Source of the DNA: Rhodoblastus acidophilus
GTDB taxonomy: Bacteria > Pseudomonadota > Alphaproteobacteria > Rhizobiales > Beijerinckiaceae
Direction: 5' to 3'
Length of the DNA stretch: 64,000 nucleotides
Assembly (NCBI RefSeq): GCF_009720655.1
Contig: NZ_WNKS01000006.1
Location: 154,243 to 218,242, forward strand
The first letter of the stretch is position 1; each line of letters starts with the position of its first letter. Positions 17,259 to 25,113 of the stretch are shown here, in pieces. The translations under genes were made by a program, and so were the position numbers. The notes under the pieces are model-generated. The model was not told the DNA's origin. It ran no database searches and saw nothing but the letters and a program-made list of their open reading frames with translations.

Positions 17259-18302
17259 ATGACACAAGCACACGAAAATATCCCGACGATTTACGCGTTT
17301 TGGAACAACAAAGGCGGAACGGGAAAGACCAGCCTCGCCTTCCAGGCAATTTGCCTTTACGCCGAGAAAAATCCCACGAAGAAAATTTTGGCGATCGACC
17401 TTTGCCCTCAAGCAAATCTTTCCGAGCTTATGCTTGGGGGATTAGCTAACAACGGCAGCGACCGACTGCTTACGCAGCAAGGCCTTGTGCCGCGTTGCAG
17501 CATAGGTGGATATTTTCAACTTCGACTCCCGTCTCCATACGTCGCTCCAAAATTCAGTGCCGCCGACTTCATTACAAAACCGCACACCTTCAATAAGGAA
17601 CTCAAGGACAATATAGATTTGGTTTGCGGGGACCCATTACTCGAACTGCAGTCGAATGCCGTCAACACCCTCGCAAACAACCAAATTCCCGGCGCAAACC
17701 CGTGGATTTCGGTGATTGACTGGCTTAAGGATTTTTTGGCTCAAGTTGCAAGTGAGTACGATACTATCTTCATCGACTGTAATCCAAGCTTTTCCCTATA
17801 TACTCAGATTGGCTTGGCTGCATGCGACCGGATTATTTTGCCGGTTATGGCTGACGACTCATCACGAAGAGCGATTCAAAACGCCTTCTCGCTCGTCTAT
17901 GGCCTGAAACTTCCGTCAGAGATTTACACTTCATACGCTTTCGCTACAAAATTGAAGGCCGCTGAACGCTCGCTGCCGAAAGTGCACTTGATCGTCAAGA
18001 ATCGACTTACTCAATACATGGGTGCAGCCTCTGCTTACGCGGCAGTCCTCAAAGCTATAGAAACCGACGTGGCCAAGCTTATGAAATCAAACCCTGACAT
18101 ATTCACGTTCAACTCAAATTCAAAAGGATTCGTTGAAGTACGAGATTTTCAGACAACCGGTGTTGTCGCATTTGCAAAAGGACAACCGTTTTCGAAGGTG
18201 AAAATTGGAAAACAGAGCATAAACGGTCATCGGGTTCAGGTCAAAAAAGATTACCTCGACAACGCGAAGGATGCCATGGAAGACCTTGTGAATCACCTGT
18301 AG
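17259..18302 (+). CDS. Lone ParA-like (deviant Walker) ATPase in an A+T-rich island
   Basis: 347 residues. The deviant Walker A motif NNKGGTGKT lies at 16-24, a Walker A'-like ILAIDLCPQAN at about 44-54 (typical families read DxDPQ; here Cys replaces the second Asp) and Walker B TIFIDCNPSF at about 169-178. The C-terminal ~120 residues match nothing recognisable. ParA ATPases partition DNA or protein cargo by binding DNA as ATP dimers. No ParB or centromere cluster is adjacent. The gene is visibly A+T-richer than its neighbours (near 47% GC in a sampled line), uses different codons, sits between pxpC and pxpA on the opposite strand and ends one base before the pxpC stop. It is probably a recent transfer; a defence or mobile-element role is only a hypothesis. 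Confidence 0.85.
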   Translation: MTQAHENIPTIYAFWNNKGGTGKTSLAFQAICLYAEKNPTKKILAIDLCPQANLSELMLGGLANNGSDRLLTQQGLVPRCSIGGYFQLRLPSPYVAPKFSAADFITKPHTFNKELKDNIDLVCGDPLLELQSNAVNTLANNQIPGANPWISVIDWLKDFLAQVASEYDTIFIDCNPSFSLYTQIGLAACDRIILPVMADDSSRRAIQNAFSLVYGLKLPSEIYTSYAFATKLKAAERSLPKVHLIVKNRLTQYMGAASAYAAVLKAIETDVAKLMKSNPDIFTFNSNSKGFVEVRDFQTTGVVAFAKGQPFSKVKIGKQSINGHRVQVKKDYLDNAKDAMEDLVNHL

Positions 18303-18303
18303 T

Positions 18304-19287
18304 CTATTCCCCAAAAATCGCACCGCCGATCAGGTTTTCGCTCCACAGCTTTTTCTCGTCGAAACCAATTGGCACCAGGGCTTGCCGCCATTTTTCGAAG
18401 CCGTCGCGCCGCTCGGCCCGCGCCCGCGCCGCTTCCGTCGCGTCCACCGCGCGAAAACGGACCTCTTCGCCCGGCAGGACGTGCGCCAAACGGTCGAGAT
18501 CGGCGGAGATGATGCAGCCGATCTTGGCATAGCCGCCGGAAGTCTGTCCATCCGCGCGCAAAACGATCGGCTGGCCGTCGCCGGGAACTTGGATCGCCCC
18601 CGGGGTCACGCCGTCGCTGACGATATTCGCGCTCTTTCGGCAGGCAAGGCGCGGACCCACGAGACGCAGCCCCATGCGGTCGCTTTCGGGCCGCGCCGTC
18701 CAGCGCGCGGTCGTGAACGCTTCGAACGTTTCGGGGGAAAAATGATCGACCTGCGGTCCCGGAATGAAACGCAGCGGACCCTCGCCGGCGCAAAGCGGCG
18801 GCGCGGCAATATCCTCTCCCTGCGCGGAGGCGCAGGTCAAAAGATCGCGGACGGCGAGGGCGCCGCCCAGACCGGCCCGCGCGTAAGTCGAGCGGCTGCC
18901 GAGCCGGACCGACGCGTCGAGCCCGCCGGAAAAGCCGATGTAGCCCGGCGCGCGCAAGAGCTTTAGCGCGAGACGGTCTCCCTCATGCAACAGCAGGCCG
19001 CGCCACGACTCCACTTTCTTCTCGTCCCCTTCGCGAAAAAGCACCCCGGAAATCGCGCCGGCGAGCCCGAGCCGCAACGGCCCCTGCTCCACCCGGAAAA
19101 CCGGCGCCGCGAGCAAAATTTCCAGCACGGCCGCCTGCTCCGGCGCCCCCGCCAAAAGATTGGCGGCGAGCCGAAAACGCTGGTCCAGGGCGCCGGACAC
19201 GGGAACGCCGAGTTTTCGATACCCCGTGCGGCCGCTGTCCTGAATGGAGACTCCGAGGCCCGGATGTTCGACGATCAGCCGCGCCAT
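18304..19287 (-). CDS. pxpC: 5-oxoprolinase subunit C (biotin-dependent carboxylase-like)
   Basis: 327 residues. Starts with VEHPGLGVSIQDSGRTGYRKLGVPVSGALD, the family N-terminal signature in part, and continues with GYIGFSGGLD and late motifs IVSDGVTPGAIQVPGDGQP and GGYAKIGCII. It is the second subunit of the PxpBC complex that phosphorylates the intermediate made by PxpA. It overlaps the 3' end of pxpB by 13 bases. The reading frame is intact to the island junction, with stop CTA-complement at 18304-18306, so the insertion did not damage it. Confidence 0.93.
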   Translation of the reverse strand: MARLIVEHPGLGVSIQDSGRTGYRKLGVPVSGALDQRFRLAANLLAGAPEQAAVLEILLAAPVFRVEQGPLRLGLAGAISGVLFREGDEKKVESWRGLLLHEGDRLALKLLRAPGYIGFSGGLDASVRLGSRSTYARAGLGGALAVRDLLTCASAQGEDIAAPPLCAGEGPLRFIPGPQVDHFSPETFEAFTTARWTARPESDRMGLRLVGPRLACRKSANIVSDGVTPGAIQVPGDGQPIVLRADGQTSGGYAKIGCIISADLDRLAHVLPGEEVRFRAVDATEAARARAERRDGFEKWRQALVPIGFDEKKLWSENLIGGAIFGE

Positions 19288-19958
19288 TGCGCCTCCAGCT
19301 CCAAAAATTCGTCCAGGGCGATGGGGCGCCAGCGCACGCGGTCGCCGGGCGCGAGGCGGGTCGGGGTTTTCGCGCCCGCGTCAAACATTTGCAGCGGCGT
19401 GCGGCCGACGAGGCGCCAGCCGCCGGGGCTCGCGAACGGGTACGCGGCGCACATGCCGTCGGCGATGGCGACGGACCGCTCCGGCACGATTTTGCGCGGT
19501 GTGGCGAGGCGCGGCGCATCCAAGAAATTTGGAAGGCCGCCGAGGTAAGCAAAACCCGGAAGAAAGCCGAGCATGTAGACGTCGAAGTTCACTTTCGAAA
19601 AGGCGTCCAGCCAGTCGCGCGGGGTCATGCCATTGCGCGCGGCGACATCAAAAAGGTCGGGGGCAAACTCCTCCTCCGCGCAGAACGGCAATTCATGCAC
19701 GACTCCCGCGCGCGAAAAATTCGGGGTTGAGGCCAGCCGCAGGCACAGGGCGTTCAGTTCATCGAAAGACAGCGCGTCCGGGTCATACCAGAGGGTCACG
19801 GAGGAAAAAGCCGGCGCCCATTCGCGCAAGCCGGCCGGGCGCGCGGACTCCAGCGCCGCGCAAAAGGCGTGGGCGCGGGCGTTGAGGGCCAGGTCGATCG
19901 CCTCGCCGAAGCGAAGCGTCGCCGCCTCGTCTCCGAGCGGAAGGAGGACAGGTGACAT
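19275..19958 (-). CDS. pxpB: 5-oxoprolinase subunit B
   Basis: 227 residues from ATG 19958 (MSPVLLPLGDEAATLRF), with GGAAG about 11 bases upstream; a TTG six codons earlier is possible but less likely. The carboxyltransferase-domain motifs VNFDVYMLGFLPGFAYLGGL (partial) and ASPGGWRLVGRTPLQMFD are diagnostic. It overlaps pxpC and is divergent from the sensor kinase that starts at 20034, leaving about 75 bases for both promoters. Confidence 0.92.
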   Translation of the reverse strand: MSPVLLPLGDEAATLRFGEAIDLALNARAHAFCAALESARPAGLREWAPAFSSVTLWYDPDALSFDELNALCLRLASTPNFSRAGVVHELPFCAEEEFAPDLFDVAARNGMTPRDWLDAFSKVNFDVYMLGFLPGFAYLGGLPNFLDAPRLATPRKIVPERSVAIADGMCAAYPFASPGGWRLVGRTPLQMFDAGAKTPTRLAPGDRVRWRPIALDEFLELEAQWRG

Positions 19959-20033
19959 GAGGCAAACATCTTCCAAGGTCCGGGTTTTTTCCAGCGCCGT
20001 TTTGTGCTGCGCTCAAAACCTGGAGGACATGCA

Positions 20034-21470
20034 TTGAAGCTTAGCATGGGTTCGCGGAGCGGCTGGATCGCGACGGCGCGCACGGCGCTGCTGTTCGCCC
20101 TGCCGCTCATGCTGGCCGCCCTGCTCGGCGCGCAGGCGCTCGACGCCGACTATCTGGTTTTGCGCGAAAAGGCGCGGCGCGAGACGGAGCGCGTCGCCGA
20201 CGCCTTTTCCGGCGCCGCCGTCAACGAGGTCACCGAACTCGCCGCCTTCGCCAAACTCAACATCGAAAAGGCCGCGCGCGACCCCAACCCCGACCCCACG
20301 CTGTGGCGGGTGATCTACACTTACGATCTGGGCCTGCTGGTGCTGAAGCGGCGCGGCGACCGCGTCCTGTTCCCGCCGGAGGACCCGCTCGCCATGCCAA
20401 AGATGTGGGAGGAAAAGCTGCGCGCGCTCACGGCGATCGCCGACCTGCTGCGTGACGGCGATTTCGTCAACGGCTGGTTTCCCAACATCGCCGGCGAATA
20501 TTATTTCGAATGCCGCCGCAAAGGCGCCGGCGCCGAGCGCGACGAAAACTGCCTCGCGTTGTCGAGCACGCAAATTTTTCCCACCCTGTTCGGCGTGCTC
20601 GACGAATTCGCCGCGGTGACCCCCGGCTGGGCCTTCCGCCTGCGCGATCCCTTCGACCGCATCGTCTGGAGCAAGGGCAAGGGCGACGCCTACGAATCCT
20701 TCACCCAGGGCGGCGCGCTGCATGGCTGGGTGGTGGAGCTGTCCGGCGCGCCGAACGCCAAACGCGGCGCCTTGGGGCGGCTGGCGCTGGCGACGCCGCT
20801 CGCCCTGGTTTGGCTGCTGCTCGTGTTCCAGGCGCGGCGCGCGCAGACCGCGCAAGCCGAGGAAAGCGCGGCGCGCATGACCCTGCTCACGCAATTGTCT
20901 CACGACCTGCGCACGCCGCTCGCCAATCTGAAGCTTTACGCCGAACTGATCCGGCGCAAAGGCGACAGTCCCGAACTCAGCCGCTATTGCGCGGTTCTGA
21001 CCGACGAAATCGACCGTCTCGACGCGCTCGCCGGCGCGACCCTTTCGCAAGGCGCGGCGCCGGTTCAATACAGAATGGAGACCGCCGATCCCGGCGAATT
21101 GGCGCGGGAGATCGTGGCGCGCTACCACAGTCTTCTCGCCGCTTCCGGCTGCGCCTGCGAGGTGACGAGCGCCGTTCAGGGCGAACGCCGCTTCGCCACC
21201 AGCGCCTTCGAGCGCATCCTCATCAACCTCATCGACAACGCCCGCAAATACGCGCCGGGACGGATCGAGGTCGAGGTCGGCGAGAGCGGCGGCCTGCTGC
21301 ATCTGAGGGTGCGCGACCACGGCGGCGATTCCCCCAAGGCGCCTAAGTCGCATGGCGTCGGCCTGTCGATCGTGCGCGAACTGGCGCGGGCCAATGGCGG
21401 CGGGTTCACGCTTTCGCAAGCGCATCCGGGCTCCTGCGCCCACGCGACATTGAAAATGGACGTTTCATGA
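20034..21470 (+). CDS. Sensor histidine kinase
   Basis: Start taken at TTG 20034 because GGAGG lies seven bases upstream; GTG 20004 and ATG 20046 are alternatives. About 478 residues. A transmembrane segment near 14-34 and a second near 248-266 enclose a periplasmic sensor domain of about 210 residues. The H box LSHDLRTPLANLKLY has the phospho-accepting His at about 290; the N box ILINLIDNARKYAP, a degenerate D box (RVRDHGGDSP) and the G box GVGLSIVREL follow. It overlaps the response regulator by four bases. The signal sensed is unknown. Confidence 0.9.
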   Translation: MKLSMGSRSGWIATARTALLFALPLMLAALLGAQALDADYLVLREKARRETERVADAFSGAAVNEVTELAAFAKLNIEKAARDPNPDPTLWRVIYTYDLGLLVLKRRGDRVLFPPEDPLAMPKMWEEKLRALTAIADLLRDGDFVNGWFPNIAGEYYFECRRKGAGAERDENCLALSSTQIFPTLFGVLDEFAAVTPGWAFRLRDPFDRIVWSKGKGDAYESFTQGGALHGWVVELSGAPNAKRGALGRLALATPLALVWLLLVFQARRAQTAQAEESAARMTLLTQLSHDLRTPLANLKLYAELIRRKGDSPELSRYCAVLTDEIDRLDALAGATLSQGAAPVQYRMETADPGELAREIVARYHSLLAASGCACEVTSAVQGERRFATSAFERILINLIDNARKYAPGRIEVEVGESGGLLHLRVRDHGGDSPKAPKSHGVGLSIVRELARANGGGFTLSQAHPGSCAHATLKMDVS

Positions 21471-22150
21471 AGATTTTGATCGCCGAGGACGATCCCAATC
21501 TGCGCGCCGGCCTCACCGACCTTTTGGCGCTGGAAGGCCTTGATTGCATTGTCGCCGAGGACGGCGAGGCCGCCTGGACCGCCTTCGTCGAACAGGCGCC
21601 CTCGCTATGCCTGTTCGACGTGATGATGCCGCGCCTCGACGGGCTTGCCCTATGCCGGCGCATCCGTGAGCGCGACCACGCCACGCCGATCCTGCTGCTG
21701 TCGGCCAAGGGAGCCGAAATCGACCGCGTCGTGGGACTCGAAATCGGCGCCGATGACTACATCGCCAAACCGTTTTCGGCGCGGGAATTGGTGGCGCGAA
21801 TCAAGGCGGGGCTGCGCCGCGTCAAGGCGCCGGCGCCCGCGACGCCCGAGAAGGTTTTTCACATGGGCGATCTCGCCATCGATCCCGACGCTTTGCGCGC
21901 CACGCGCGGCGCCGGCGGCATCGACCTCGCGCCGCGCGAGCTTGCCGTGTTGCAGGCGCTTTACGCGCGAAAAGGCAAGGCGGTGTCGCGCGACGAACTT
22001 TTTGATCTCGCCTGGGGGCGCGGCTACATGCCCAACAGCCGCGCGCTCGACCAATATGTGTCGTCGCTGCGCAAAAAGATCGAGCTGGACCCGGCGAAGC
22101 CGAGGATCATCCAGACGGTGCATGGCGTGGGGTATCGTTACGACGAGTGA
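21467..22150 (+). CDS. OmpR/PhoB-family response regulator
   Basis: 227 residues. Receiver domain with acidic pair near 8-9 (AEDDP), the phospho-acceptor Asp51 in LFDVMMPRLDG and the late KPF signature (DDYIAKPFSARELVARI in part). A winged-helix DNA-binding domain fills residues ~130-227 (LAPRELAVLQALYARKGKAVSRDEL in part, ending HGVGYRYDE). Co-translated with the kinase through an ATGA overlap. The next gene downstream on the same strand is the small pqqA, so it and the exported repeat proteins are reasonable candidate targets, but no binding site was identified. Confidence 0.93.
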   Translation: MKILIAEDDPNLRAGLTDLLALEGLDCIVAEDGEAAWTAFVEQAPSLCLFDVMMPRLDGLALCRRIRERDHATPILLLSAKGAEIDRVVGLEIGADDYIAKPFSARELVARIKAGLRRVKAPAPATPEKVFHMGDLAIDPDALRATRGAGGIDLAPRELAVLQALYARKGKAVSRDELFDLAWGRGYMPNSRALDQYVSSLRKKIELDPAKPRIIQTVHGVGYRYDE

Positions 22151-22318
22151 CGGCCCTGTCGCCGCGCCCAAAGACGCGAGGCGGCGGCGCGCCTGACAAA
22201 AATCTTACAAATTCCTTCCGGACGCATGACCCTTTTGCGCCGCCCGCCGTTTATAAGAGAGCATAGGCCGGGGTGAACAAAGCCTTGGCCATCAAGCAAA
22301 AATATTGGGAGTTAAGCA

Positions 22319-22396
22319 ATGACGTGGACCGTTCCGGAAGCTTGCGAAGTGTGCGTCGGCATGGAAGTCACCAGCTATATGTCGGCTGAAATCTGA
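22319..22396 (+). CDS. pqqA: PqqA-like PQQ precursor peptide (25 residues)
   Basis: A 25-codon gene with GGGAG eight bases before the ATG. The peptide begins MTWTVPEACEVC and ends MEVTSYMSAEI. Glu16 and Tyr20 in the MEVTSY block are exactly the two residues that are cross-linked by PqqE to form pyrroloquinoline quinone. The peptide stops soon after the SAE that follows the tyrosine, at the short end for PqqA. No pqqB, pqqC, pqqD or pqqE gene lies next to it, so it is an orphan copy as seen in some methylotrophs. A strong hairpin terminator follows within 30 bases, making it a separate transcription unit between a two-component system and exported repeat proteins. Confidence 0.9.
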   Translation: MTWTVPEACEVCVGMEVTSYMSAEI

Positions 22397-22423
22397 GCCT
22401 TTTCGCCATTCCTCCAGTGGCGG

Positions 22424-22461
22424 CGCCCGGGCATCGGAAGATGTTCCGGGCGTTTGTTTTT
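22424..22461 (+). terminator. Rho-independent terminator after pqqA
   Basis: Arms CGCCCGG (22424-22430) and CCGGGCG (22446-22452) extend through GCATC/GATGT with one bulge around a GGAA loop, followed by TTTGTTTTT. It lies 27 bases after the pqqA stop. Confidence 0.8.
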
Positions 22462-22524
22462 GCGCAGGATGTTTTTGCGCCAGGATGTTTTTGCGCCAGG
22501 ACGTTTTTGCGCCAGGATGTTTTT
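22462..22524. repeat. Four tandem 16-bp units before an exported repeat protein gene
   Basis: Units GCGCAGGATGTTTTT (15 bases), GCGCCAGGATGTTTTT, GCGCCAGGACGTTTTT and GCGCCAGGATGTTTTT follow each other directly, between the pqqA terminator and the ribosome site at 22526-22531. Each ends in a T-run, so they could act on transcription or translation of the downstream gene. Confidence 0.9.
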
Positions 22525-22535
22525 CGGGAGGCTGC

Positions 22536-23099
22536 ATGTCGATCAGGTTTGCTTTGACCGTGGCGCTGTTCGCCGCGAGTTCGCCGCTCGCCGCCGCGCC
22601 TGTGGGCGAGACCATCTCGGACGAGGTCGGGACCCTCAACCCGGAAGAGCTGACCGTGCAATATTGGGCGGCGCGGGCCGACGAAGGCCGCTTCGATCCG
22701 GGCATGTGCATGTACGGCTATCCCATCGCCAAAATGGGCTGGCACGAGCCGGCGCGCAAAATTTTTGAGCGCTGCGCGCAAAACGGCAATCCCCACGCCA
22801 TGCCCTGGGCGGCCTGGATCGAGGAGAACGGCTACGATCGCCCCTCCAACCCCGGCGGCGCCGCCGCATGGGACAAAAAACTCGCGGAAACCGGCTCACC
22901 CCTGGGACAGCTGAATTATGGCCTGGATGTGCTGCGCGGCCATGGCGTGGCCCGCGATCCCGCGCTCGGAAAGGCGCTGGTGGACCGCGCCGCGGCGGCG
23001 GGCGAACCGACGGCCAAGGCGCTGAAGGCCGCCAATTACGATCCGGAAGCGGTGACGCCCAGCGCCGACCTCGCCCACTACCGCCAGCCGCAGTTCTAA
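22536..23099 (+). CDS. Exported Sel1-like repeat protein, first tandem paralogue
   Basis: 187 residues from ATG 22536, with GGGAGG five bases upstream. Signal peptide MSIRFALTVALFAASSPLAAA. The mature part shows helical repeat signatures such as ARKIFERCAQNGNPHAMPWA and LGQLNYGLDVLRGHGVARDP, typical of Sel1-like (SLR/TPR-type) repeats. Two cysteines (MCMYG, ERCAQ) are kept in the next gene and could form a disulfide in the periplasm. The C-terminus DLAHYRQPQF is shared almost exactly with the paralogue. Function unknown; SLR proteins usually act as adaptors. Confidence 0.82.
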   Translation: MSIRFALTVALFAASSPLAAAPVGETISDEVGTLNPEELTVQYWAARADEGRFDPGMCMYGYPIAKMGWHEPARKIFERCAQNGNPHAMPWAAWIEENGYDRPSNPGGAAAWDKKLAETGSPLGQLNYGLDVLRGHGVARDPALGKALVDRAAAAGEPTAKALKAANYDPEAVTPSADLAHYRQPQF

Positions 23100-23135
23100 G
23101 CAAGCATTCGTTGGTCGCCCAACGAATGCTTGCTT
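23098..23135. terminator. Long perfect hairpin after the first Sel1-like gene
   Basis: Arms AAGCAAGCATTCGTTGG and CCAACGAATGCTTGCTT are perfectly complementary around a short TCGC-type loop. The stem begins at the stop codon. The trailing sequence has only short T-runs, so termination or mRNA stabilisation are both possible. Confidence 0.65.
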
Positions 23136-23149
23136 CAGTTCCTTTGTTT

Positions 23150-23202
23150 TCGCAGGATTTTCATCCGAAAACCGGGGGCCGCTTTTCGGAAATCCTGCTT
23201 AG
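23150..23202. repeat. Family E hairpin repeat, copy 1
   Basis: Arms GCAGGATTTTCATCCGAAAA and TTTTCGGAAATCCTGC flank a G/C-rich centre (CCGGGGGCCGC). A near-inverse copy is at 58599-58649. It lies just upstream of the second Sel1-like gene. Confidence 0.8.
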
Positions 23203-23214
23203 GAGTTTTGTCGC

Positions 23215-23745
23215 ATGCGGATCGCTCTCGTCCTCGCCCTCTGCCTCGCCGGCGCGGCCCATGCGGACGACATCGGCGAACTCAACCCCAACCAGTTGAG
23301 CGTCGACTATTATGTCGGCAAGGCGGGAGCCCAAAAACTCGATCCGCACCTGTGCGCCTATGGCGTGTTCATGGACAAGACCGGCCAGCACGAAGAGGCG
23401 CGCAAAATCTTCGAGCGCTGCGCCAACGAAGGCAATGATCTTGCGATGCCCTGGATGTCCTACATGGAGGAAAACGGTTTTGAAAAGCCCTCCAACCCCG
23501 TCGCGGCGGCGGAATGGGACCGGCGGCTGGCGGATCGCGGCTCCTCGCTGGGGGCTTTCAACTACGGCCTGGACCTGCTGCGCGGCCACGGGATCGCGCG
23601 CGACGAAAAGCTGGGACGCGCGATGATCGACCGCGCGGCGGCGGGCGGCGACGTCACGGCCAAGGAGCTGATTGCAAACGGCTACGACCCGGAGTCCGTG
23701 ACGCCGGGCGCGGATCGCGCGCGCTATCGGCAGCCGCAGTTCTAG
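23215..23745 (+). CDS. Exported Sel1-like repeat protein, second tandem paralogue
   Basis: 176 residues. Signal peptide MRIALVLALCLAGAAHA. It matches the upstream paralogue over its whole length, with the shared blocks ELNP, CAYG, ARKIFERCANEG, SNPVAAAEWDRRLA, NYGLDLLRGHGIARD and RYRQPQF. The pair arose by duplication and has diverged considerably. The stop TAG is embedded in a family B repeat (TAGAGCATTTTC). Role unknown; exported, cysteine-containing and placed behind pqqA and a two-component system. Confidence 0.82.
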   Translation: MRIALVLALCLAGAAHADDIGELNPNQLSVDYYVGKAGAQKLDPHLCAYGVFMDKTGQHEEARKIFERCANEGNDLAMPWMSYMEENGFEKPSNPVAAAEWDRRLADRGSSLGAFNYGLDLLRGHGIARDEKLGRAMIDRAAAGGDVTAKELIANGYDPESVTPGADRARYRQPQF

Positions 23746-23840
23746 AGCATTTTCAAGCGAAGCCGATGCCGGTTCGCGTGAAGACAATGCGTCAAAACAA
23801 GAATCTGGAGCTTTTTCATGTTTCCATGAAAAAGCTCTAG
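23743..23840. repeat. Family B repeat, copy 2
   Basis: Core GCATTTTCAAGCGAAGC...GATGCCGGTTCGCGTGAAG, then the 13-bp-stem hairpin GAGCTTTTTCATG-TTTC-CATGAAAAAGCTC. It begins in the stop codon of the second Sel1-like gene. Confidence 0.9.
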
Positions 23841-23865
23841 GGGCCCCTCGCCTCGAAACCCACGG

Positions 23866-23990
23866 CCGTCATGCCCGGGCTTGTCTCGGGCTTCCCGGCC
23901 GAGCCGCGAGGGCAAGTCTGGGACGGCTCGCATTGCCGCACCGCGTGGATGGCCGAAACGAAGCCCGGCCATGACGACATGGAGTTGCAT
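23866..23990. repeat. Family D palindromic repeat, copy 1
   Basis: Left arm GTCATGCCCGGGCTTGTCTC and right arm GGCCGAAACGAAGCCCGGCC-ATGAC form an inverted pair, with a central TGGATGGCCG. The same element is at 34154-34280 and 38196-38322. Together with the adjacent family B copy it fills the gene-free interval 23746-24067. Confidence 0.85.
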
Positions 23991-24067
23991 GTTAAACGGG
24001 ACATGCGCGTCATCGTTGAACCCGCGCTTTTGCCGGCAGCCTCGCCAGTTCGCAGGGAACCGGCGCC

Positions 24068-24694
24068 TCAGCACACGTCGTAAGCGTAGCTGTCCGGCAA
24101 TCGGCGGCGCGGCTTTTTCGGCGCGAGGGCGTCTATAACATCCGAGGTCGCGACCACCTTCGCGCAGGTTTTGGCCATAGCGGACAAGCCGGCGGAATGG
24201 TCGGCCTCGTCGATGTCGGCCACGGCGTCGGCGACGAGGAATGCTTTGATGTCCCGCGAAAATGCGTCGACGGCGGAGTAATGGCAGCCGATGGACGTGT
24301 AAACGCCAACGATCAGGAGCGCGTCGCGGCCCAGGCGGCGCAGCAGCGGTTCGAAATCATTGCCGTAGAAGGCGCTGTAGCTGCGCTTCACCAGGGGACG
24401 CGCGTGATGCGCGTCAAGGCCGAGCGCCGGTTCGAAGCCTGCGGCCGCAGGCCCCGGGCCCCATATGTCCGCCATCAGCCCGCGCTCGTCGAGGCGGCGC
24501 GCCTTCGGCACATGCGACGCAAAGATCGGAATGCCCCGGCGGGCGCTGGCGTCGCAGATGTCGCGCGCGTTCGCCACGATCCGGGCGCGGCTGTCCTGCG
24601 GGAGCGCGTTCAAAAAGTGCGGCTGCATGTCATGCACGAGCAGCGCGCATCGCTCCGGCTCAATCGTCCAATCCACCTTGTTCGAGAATTTCAC
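24068..24694 (-). CDS. Isochorismatase-family hydrolase
   Basis: 208 residues from GTG 24694, chosen because GGAGG lies six bases before it. The cysteine-hydrolase triad is visible as the Asp in LLVHDMQPHF, the Lys in LVKRSYSAF and the Cys in TSIGCHYSAVDA. VADAVADIDEADH near the C-terminus resembles the isochorismatases of the EntB/PhzD group rather than nicotinamidases. The reaction could be hydrolysis of a vinyl ether such as isochorismate, but no siderophore or phenazine genes are adjacent, so the substrate is open. Confidence 0.82.
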   Translation of the reverse strand: MKFSNKVDWTIEPERCALLVHDMQPHFLNALPQDSRARIVANARDICDASARRGIPIFASHVPKARRLDERGLMADIWGPGPAAAGFEPALGLDAHHARPLVKRSYSAFYGNDFEPLLRRLGRDALLIVGVYTSIGCHYSAVDAFSRDIKAFLVADAVADIDEADHSAGLSAMAKTCAKVVATSDVIDALAPKKPRRRLPDSYAYDVC

Positions 24695-25113
24695 GGCTTG
24701 CCTCCTTGAAGGCCGCCGCATCGTCACGCGAATTGAGATTGAACCATACGCCTGCCGATACGGCGGCCATGGTCATGAGTGATGACGTGGCCGCTCCCTA
24801 AAAGGAGCGCCAATAGCCTGCGGTAAGTGCAATGCGGGCGTGTGTCATGAAGGCATTTGCGCCATATTGGTTCCGCGATGTCAATGTCGTCGATGTCGCA
24901 GGGCTCAACCCCGCTTGCGGAACACGCGGACATTGGGGTGGGCGCGGTCCCTGGCGCATGTCGGGCGCCCCGGCGGGTCGAGCGGCCCGGGATCGCCCTC
25001 GCAGAGGAACAGCCATTCAAAAAACGGATGTCGCCGGCCTTCGCCAGCGCCGGCGCAACCCTCAGCGCCGCGCCGAACGCGCCGTCCCGCGCGCCGATCC
25101 GCGATCTGCGCGG
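24695..25113. other. Gene-free interval with no convincing coding sequence
   Basis: About 420 bases between the isochorismatase-family gene and a small exported protein. Several overlapping open frames exist on both strands but none has a plausible start, ribosome site or family signature. One minus-strand frame carries a Cys-rich tail (PTCARDRAHPNVRVFRKRG) that vaguely recalls the end of the neighbouring secreted protein, so decayed coding DNA is possible. Confidence 0.5.

Noticed and set aside
17259..18302. ParA-like gene as chromosomal parA
   Set aside because: There is no parB, gidA or gidB next to it and the A+T-rich composition marks it as accessory.
22462..22524. Possible CRISPR array
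   Set aside because: Units are 16 bp and directly adjacent with no spacers, and no cas genes are present.
24724..25020. Minus-strand frame of 98 codons
   Set aside because: No Shine-Dalgarno, odd Cys/Arg-rich composition, and an equally long frame on the other strand; recorded as unresolved intergenic DNA.
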